DNA from: CAZKWG01 sp964615375
GTDB lineage: Bacteria > Myxococcota_A > UBA796 > CAZKWG01
Reading direction: 5' to 3'
DNA: 64,000 bases
Assembly: GCA_964615375.1 (NCBI GenBank)
Contig: CAZTOW010000007.1
Span: forward strand, 1 to 64,000
The notes under the pieces are model-generated. The model made no database searches. It saw only the letters and a list, made by a program, of their open reading frames with translations, and was not told the DNA's origin. This document shows, in pieces, positions 60,934 through 64,000 of this stretch. The translations under genes were made by a program, and so were the position numbers. Numbering within the stretch: the first letter of the stretch is position 1; each line of letters opens with the position of its first letter.

Positions 60934-62028
60934 ATGAACCGCCGCAGCTTCCTCGGTCTCTCCGCCGGCCTCGCGCTCGCCTCCTGCGAGGGCCCCAAGC
61001 CCCGCGCCCGCCCCGAGGGGGTGGGTGGCATCACCGGGCGCCGCGTCCAGTGGCGCATGGCGTCCAGCTTCCCGCGCTCGCTGGACACGCTCTTCGGCGG
61101 GGCCGAGCGCGTGGCGCAGCGCGTGGGTGAGATGAGCGACGGGAACTTCGCCATCAAGGTCTACCCCGCGGGCGAGCTGGTCCCCGCGCTGAACGTGCTG
61201 GACGCCGTGCAGGACGCGAGCGTGGAATGCGGCCAGAGCGCGTCCTACTACTACATCGGCAAGAACCCGGCGCTTGCGTTTGACGCCTGCGTGCCCTTCG
61301 ACATGACCGCCCGCCAGAAGAGCGCCTGGCTCCTGGAGGGCGGCGGGCTCGAGCTCCTGAACAAGCGCTTCGCCGACTTCGGGGTGCAGAGCTTCCCCGC
61401 GGGGAACACGGGCGCCCAGATGGGGGGCTGGTTCAAGGAGGAGCTGCCCGAGCTCGCGAGCCTGGTGGGCCGGCGCATGCGCATCCCCGGCATGGGTGGC
61501 AAGGTGATGGCGGCGCTGGGCGTGAGCGTGCAGAACATCGCCGGCGGCGACATCTACACGGCGCTGGAGCTGGGGGCCATCGACGCGACGGAGTGGGTGG
61601 GGCCGCACGACGACGAGAAGCTGGGCTTCTACAAGGTGGCGCCGCACTACTACTACCCGGGCTGGTGGGAGCCGGGCCCCAGCCTGTCCATCTACGTGGG
61701 CCGCGCCGCCTGGGACGCCCTGCCCGCCGCCTACCGCGAGATGTTCCGCGCCGCCTGCCTGGAGGTCTCCGGCTGGATGCTGGCCCGCTACGACGCGCTC
61801 AACCCGCCCGCCCTCCAGCGCCTGCTGGCGCAGGGGGTGAAGATGCACCCCTTCCCCGAGGATCTGATGAAGGCGGCGCAGGAGGCCAGCGAGGCCCTGC
61901 TCTCCGACACGGCGGCGAGCGACCCGGGCTACCGCGAGGTCTACGAGCACTGGCGGAGCTTCCGCGCGGCGCAGCGGGCCTGGAGCGCGGGGCCGGAGCT
62001 GAGCTACGCGCGCTTCGTGGGGGGCTAG
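60934..62028 (+). CDS. TRAP-transporter substrate-binding protein (DctP family), Tat/lipoprotein
   Basis: 364 residues from ATG 60934. The N-terminus RRSFLGLSAGLALASC combines a twin-arginine motif with a lipobox. The fold matches DctP/TakP-type binders: WRMASSFPRSLDTLFGGAERVAQRV, GNFAIKVYPAGELVPALNVLDAV, MRIPGMGGKVMAALGVSVQNI, GAIDATEWVGPHDD. TakP-like members bind 2-oxo acids. No DctQ or DctM membrane genes are present in the window. Confidence 0.87.
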   Translation: MNRRSFLGLSAGLALASCEGPKPRARPEGVGGITGRRVQWRMASSFPRSLDTLFGGAERVAQRVGEMSDGNFAIKVYPAGELVPALNVLDAVQDASVECGQSASYYYIGKNPALAFDACVPFDMTARQKSAWLLEGGGLELLNKRFADFGVQSFPAGNTGAQMGGWFKEELPELASLVGRRMRIPGMGGKVMAALGVSVQNIAGGDIYTALELGAIDATEWVGPHDDEKLGFYKVAPHYYYPGWWEPGPSLSIYVGRAAWDALPAAYREMFRAACLEVSGWMLARYDALNPPALQRLLAQGVKMHPFPEDLMKAAQEASEALLSDTAASDPGYREVYEHWRSFRAAQRAWSAGPELSYARFVGG

Positions 62029-62054
62029 TTTTATTAGTTTAAGGGCTGCGCTGG

Positions 62055-62219
62055 TCAACGCACATCCTCGTCGCCTTGACCGTTTCTTGACTGGCGCTCC
62101 GCCACGCACGGGTCCACGATGATGAGGTCACCACTGCCGGTGACGTTGGAGTCAGCCATGAGCTGCCAGGAGCCCACGATGCCGAAGATGATCTCTCAGT
62201 CGGTGAGGCGCTCGTCGAG
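62055..62219 (-). pseudogene. Broken C-terminal gene fragment
   Basis: Read leftward, LDERLTD is followed by an in-frame TGA (62196-62198) and then EIIFGIVGSWQLMADSNVTG..., ending at TGA 62055-62057. The codon use and peptide look protein-like on both sides of the stop, suggesting a decayed gene. I do not recognise the family. The A/T-rich GTTTTATTAGTTTA just beyond (62028-62042) may mark a junction. Confidence 0.4.
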
Positions 62220-62221
62220 AC

Positions 62222-62647
62222 GTGGGGGGGGGTGTAGTCCCCAGCTTCTCCGGCGATGATCGCGTCGTGATCCTCGTGCTGTGCGAAGAAGAGACGTTTA
62301 CCACGACAGGGGCGGGCGCCACCTATGTCGGCAGGCCCATCGGCCCGGTGCTGGACGGTCTCGGGCCGCACATCCAGGACATCGTCGTCCACGCCCTGGG
62401 GCGCGCCTTCAGCACGAACTTTGGCTACAAGGTCACGGCGGAGCGGAGCTACGACGGCGAGACCTGGACGGCGTTCTCGGCCGATATCCTCTCCGCGCAG
62501 ACCACGACCGGCTACAAGCTCTCCAGCGCCTACAGCACGCGCGGCGACCTGGGCCTGATGATCCGCTTCCGGGTCGAGGTCAACGACGGCGGCGCCAAGG
62601 AGGTCGGGACCCTCTCCATCACCGCGGCCATCCGGCTGTGGGCCTGA
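62222..62647 (+). CDS. Hypothetical small beta-rich protein (possibly phage-like)
   Basis: The track-length frame starts at GTG 62222 in a G-run (141 residues), but GTG 62267 (VILVLCEEETFTTTGAG) is a more natural start. The sequence is beta-rich (TNFGYKVTAERSYDGETWTAF, GLMIRFRVEVNDGGAKEVG). The ending SITAAIRLWA resembles the ending of the next protein, and both could be paralogous beta-sandwich virion or appendage proteins. Not recognised. Confidence 0.5.
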   Translation: MGGGVVPSFSGDDRVVILVLCEEETFTTTGAGATYVGRPIGPVLDGLGPHIQDIVVHALGRAFSTNFGYKVTAERSYDGETWTAFSADILSAQTTTGYKLSSAYSTRGDLGLMIRFRVEVNDGGAKEVGTLSITAAIRLWA

Positions 62648-62657
62648 GGAGGGCGCC

Positions 62658-63002
62658 ATGACCGTGCTCAGCGCAGTGCTGCTGGACAGAGCCACCCTCC
62701 GCGACGGGGACGCGCTCTCGCCAGACGAGAGCGTGGACCTGGGGGCGTACACGACCCTGGGCGTCGTGCTGACCGTACACGAGGCCGGCGCGGGCGAGGC
62801 GCCGGTGCTGGTGCTGGAGCACGCGATCCAGAACGAGGACGAGGCTTTCGTCGGCTTCGACCCAGCCATCGAGATTCCGCTGGACGCGACGGGGACGCAG
62901 AGCGCGATGAAGTCTCAGATCCTCCGCTGGCTCCGCTGGCGGATCTCGGGGACGCTGACAGGGCAGGCGACGGTCACCCTCGCCATCCTGGCCCGGGGCT
63001 AG
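62658..63002 (+). CDS. Hypothetical small beta-rich protein, second copy type
   Basis: 114 residues, ATG preceded by GAGGAGGG. The central SVDLGAYTTLGVVLTVHEAG and the ending RISGTLTGQATVTLAILARG parallel the previous protein. Ten bases separate the two genes and three bases separate this one from the next, so they form an operon. No family recognised. Confidence 0.6.
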   Translation: MTVLSAVLLDRATLRDGDALSPDESVDLGAYTTLGVVLTVHEAGAGEAPVLVLEHAIQNEDEAFVGFDPAIEIPLDATGTQSAMKSQILRWLRWRISGTLTGQATVTLAILARG

Positions 63003-63005
63003 GCC

Positions 63006-64000
63006 GTGCGCCGCCCCGCGCAGCTGCGCTTCGGACTGGAGCACTGCGGCCGGCAGGGCTCGCGCTGGTTCGCCGCGCGCCCGCGTGGGATCGAGCGCGA
63101 GCCGCTGCGCATCGACGACATCCGCGCGGCGAACACCGCGCGGCGCGAAGGTCAGGACGACGCCTGTGGCTGTGACCGGCCCCGACCACGTCGTCCCCCC
63201 CAGGTGCGCGCCCTGGACGGGACCTGGCTCGCCCGCGCCCTCGGCGACCAGCTCCCGGAGCTTTGGAGTCTCCAGGATCAGACAGTAGACGTCGAGGAGG
63301 ACGCCTGGTGGGCGCTCCAGGCCCTGCTCCGCCAGGAGCGCGCCATCCAGGCCAGGGTCGACCGCCTCGAGCGGCGGCGGGCGCGGATCGGGCTCCAGGC
63401 CCCCGCACGCACCCCGGAGCTTCCAGACACGCTCCCCACCGGTGGCCGTGCCCTCAGCGACAACGCCTGCGGCTGCGCCACCGTCCGGCTCTGCCCGGCG
63501 CGCTATGTGGACCGGACCAGCGGGGACGACATGGACTCGGGCGGCCTGCAACTGGAGATGGACAGCGACGCGGGCCGCTACCGGATGACGCTGCGGCCCT
63601 GGAAGACCCTCCGCCGGGTGGAGGACTGGCTGGCCAACGGCGTCTATGGCAGTCTGCTCGCCAGCGCCGACACCACCTGCCTGAGGCGGGCCTACGTCTA
63701 CCTGAAGCGTGGCGAGACCTGGGACGGCACGGAGGAGGAGGAGGCGGAGCTGGCCTGGGAGAGCGCCGGGGAGGAGGCTCCCGTCACCTATGTGTCGGAC
63801 TGGTCCTCTCTGACCGAGGGCGAGCGCGGAGACTACGCGGCGCTGACGTTACAGGATCTGAAGGGCGTGAGCCGGACCGACGACGAGGCGAGGAGCGCGC
63901 GCGTGCTGTTGAGCAGCTACGGGGACGCGAGTCTCGCCTTGCCCGTCATCGACGGGATGGCAGGGGAAGAGCCGCAGTACGATGACAGGCGCATCGGGAT
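63006..64000 (+). CDS. Hypothetical protein, partial (runs off the window)
   Basis: An open frame from GTG 63006 continues without a stop to the window end (331 codons). It begins VRRPAQLRFGLEHCGRQG, has two CGC cysteine pairs (DACGCDR and NACGCAT), a helical basic stretch (RQERAIQARVDRLERRRARI), and an acidic segment (DGTEEEEAELAWESAGEE). It follows the previous gene by three bases, so it belongs to the same operon. Its overall look suggests a structural or baseplate-like phage or contractile-system protein, but I cannot assign it. Confidence 0.6.
   Translation, partial: MRRPAQLRFGLEHCGRQGSRWFAARPRGIEREPLRIDDIRAANTARREGQDDACGCDRPRPRRPPQVRALDGTWLARALGDQLPELWSLQDQTVDVEEDAWWALQALLRQERAIQARVDRLERRRARIGLQAPARTPELPDTLPTGGRALSDNACGCATVRLCPARYVDRTSGDDMDSGGLQLEMDSDAGRYRMTLRPWKTLRRVEDWLANGVYGSLLASADTTCLRRAYVYLKRGETWDGTEEEEAELAWESAGEEAPVTYVSDWSSLTEGERGDYAALTLQDLKGVSRTDDEARSARVLLSSYGDASLALPVIDGMAGEEPQYDDRRIG

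Overview
The window is about 70% or more G+C, densely packed, and comes from a Gram-negative bacterium: it carries TamB and Omp85 outer-membrane assembly genes, a Tol operon, a porin and many lipoprotein signal peptides. Asp-rich MopE-like repeat lipoproteins, several cyclic-nucleotide-binding proteins and a class III cyclase suggest Myxococcota or a related deltaproteobacterial lineage. That placement is inference. No rRNA gene, transposase, integrase or CRISPR array was seen.

Layout: tRNA-Gly(CCC), then tamB and an Omp85 gene (1-7.3 kb); a serine-hydrolase-like lipoprotein lacking its catalytic residues, a small histidine-rich membrane protein, and a transporter/HEAT/cNMP-binding fusion (7.4-12.9 kb); a three-gene secreted-protein operon ending in DUF1501 (12.9-16.8 kb); two MopE-like lipoproteins (16.9-21.4 kb); ABC-F ATPase, Ppx/GppA and tolB-A-R-Q, all leftward (21.4-27.6 kb); a PIN-domain toxin-antitoxin pair, a redoxin-rhodanese fusion, EcsC, a sugar epimerase and an MBL hydrolase (27.7-31.8 kb); a CehA/McbA-type metallohydrolase and a porin (31.9-36.0 kb); two unknown genes (36.0-37.9 kb); the RNA/SPFH locus (38.1-40.0 kb) followed by a Cache-HAMP adenylate cyclase and a cNMP-binding protein; then lipoproteins, CobU, GH15-CBM20, a TetR operon, Uma2, a sulfatase, a patatin/acyl-ligase/ACP operon, pyrC, a C39-gluzincin fusion and a DctP lipoprotein (43-62 kb). 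From about 62.03 kb the content changes to unfamiliar small genes with a broken gene fragment, and the last gene runs off the end.

The most notable item is at 38141-38217. Every element of a canonical tRNA is present exactly once, but the T-arm and 3' acceptor strand come BEFORE the 5' acceptor strand, D-arm and anticodon arm. The two acceptor strands are joined by only ACCC, and the breakpoint lies in the variable loop, so the RNA has no free CCA end. About 260 bases downstream starts a 491-residue SPFH/Band-7 (slipin-type) protein with a duplicated N-terminal module. I recall comparative-genomic work on RNA repair linking SPFH/Band-7 proteins to a tRNA-like RNA. Here the pair has no visible RNA ligase nearby, and the next gene is a cyclase. 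Functions for this pair are inference.
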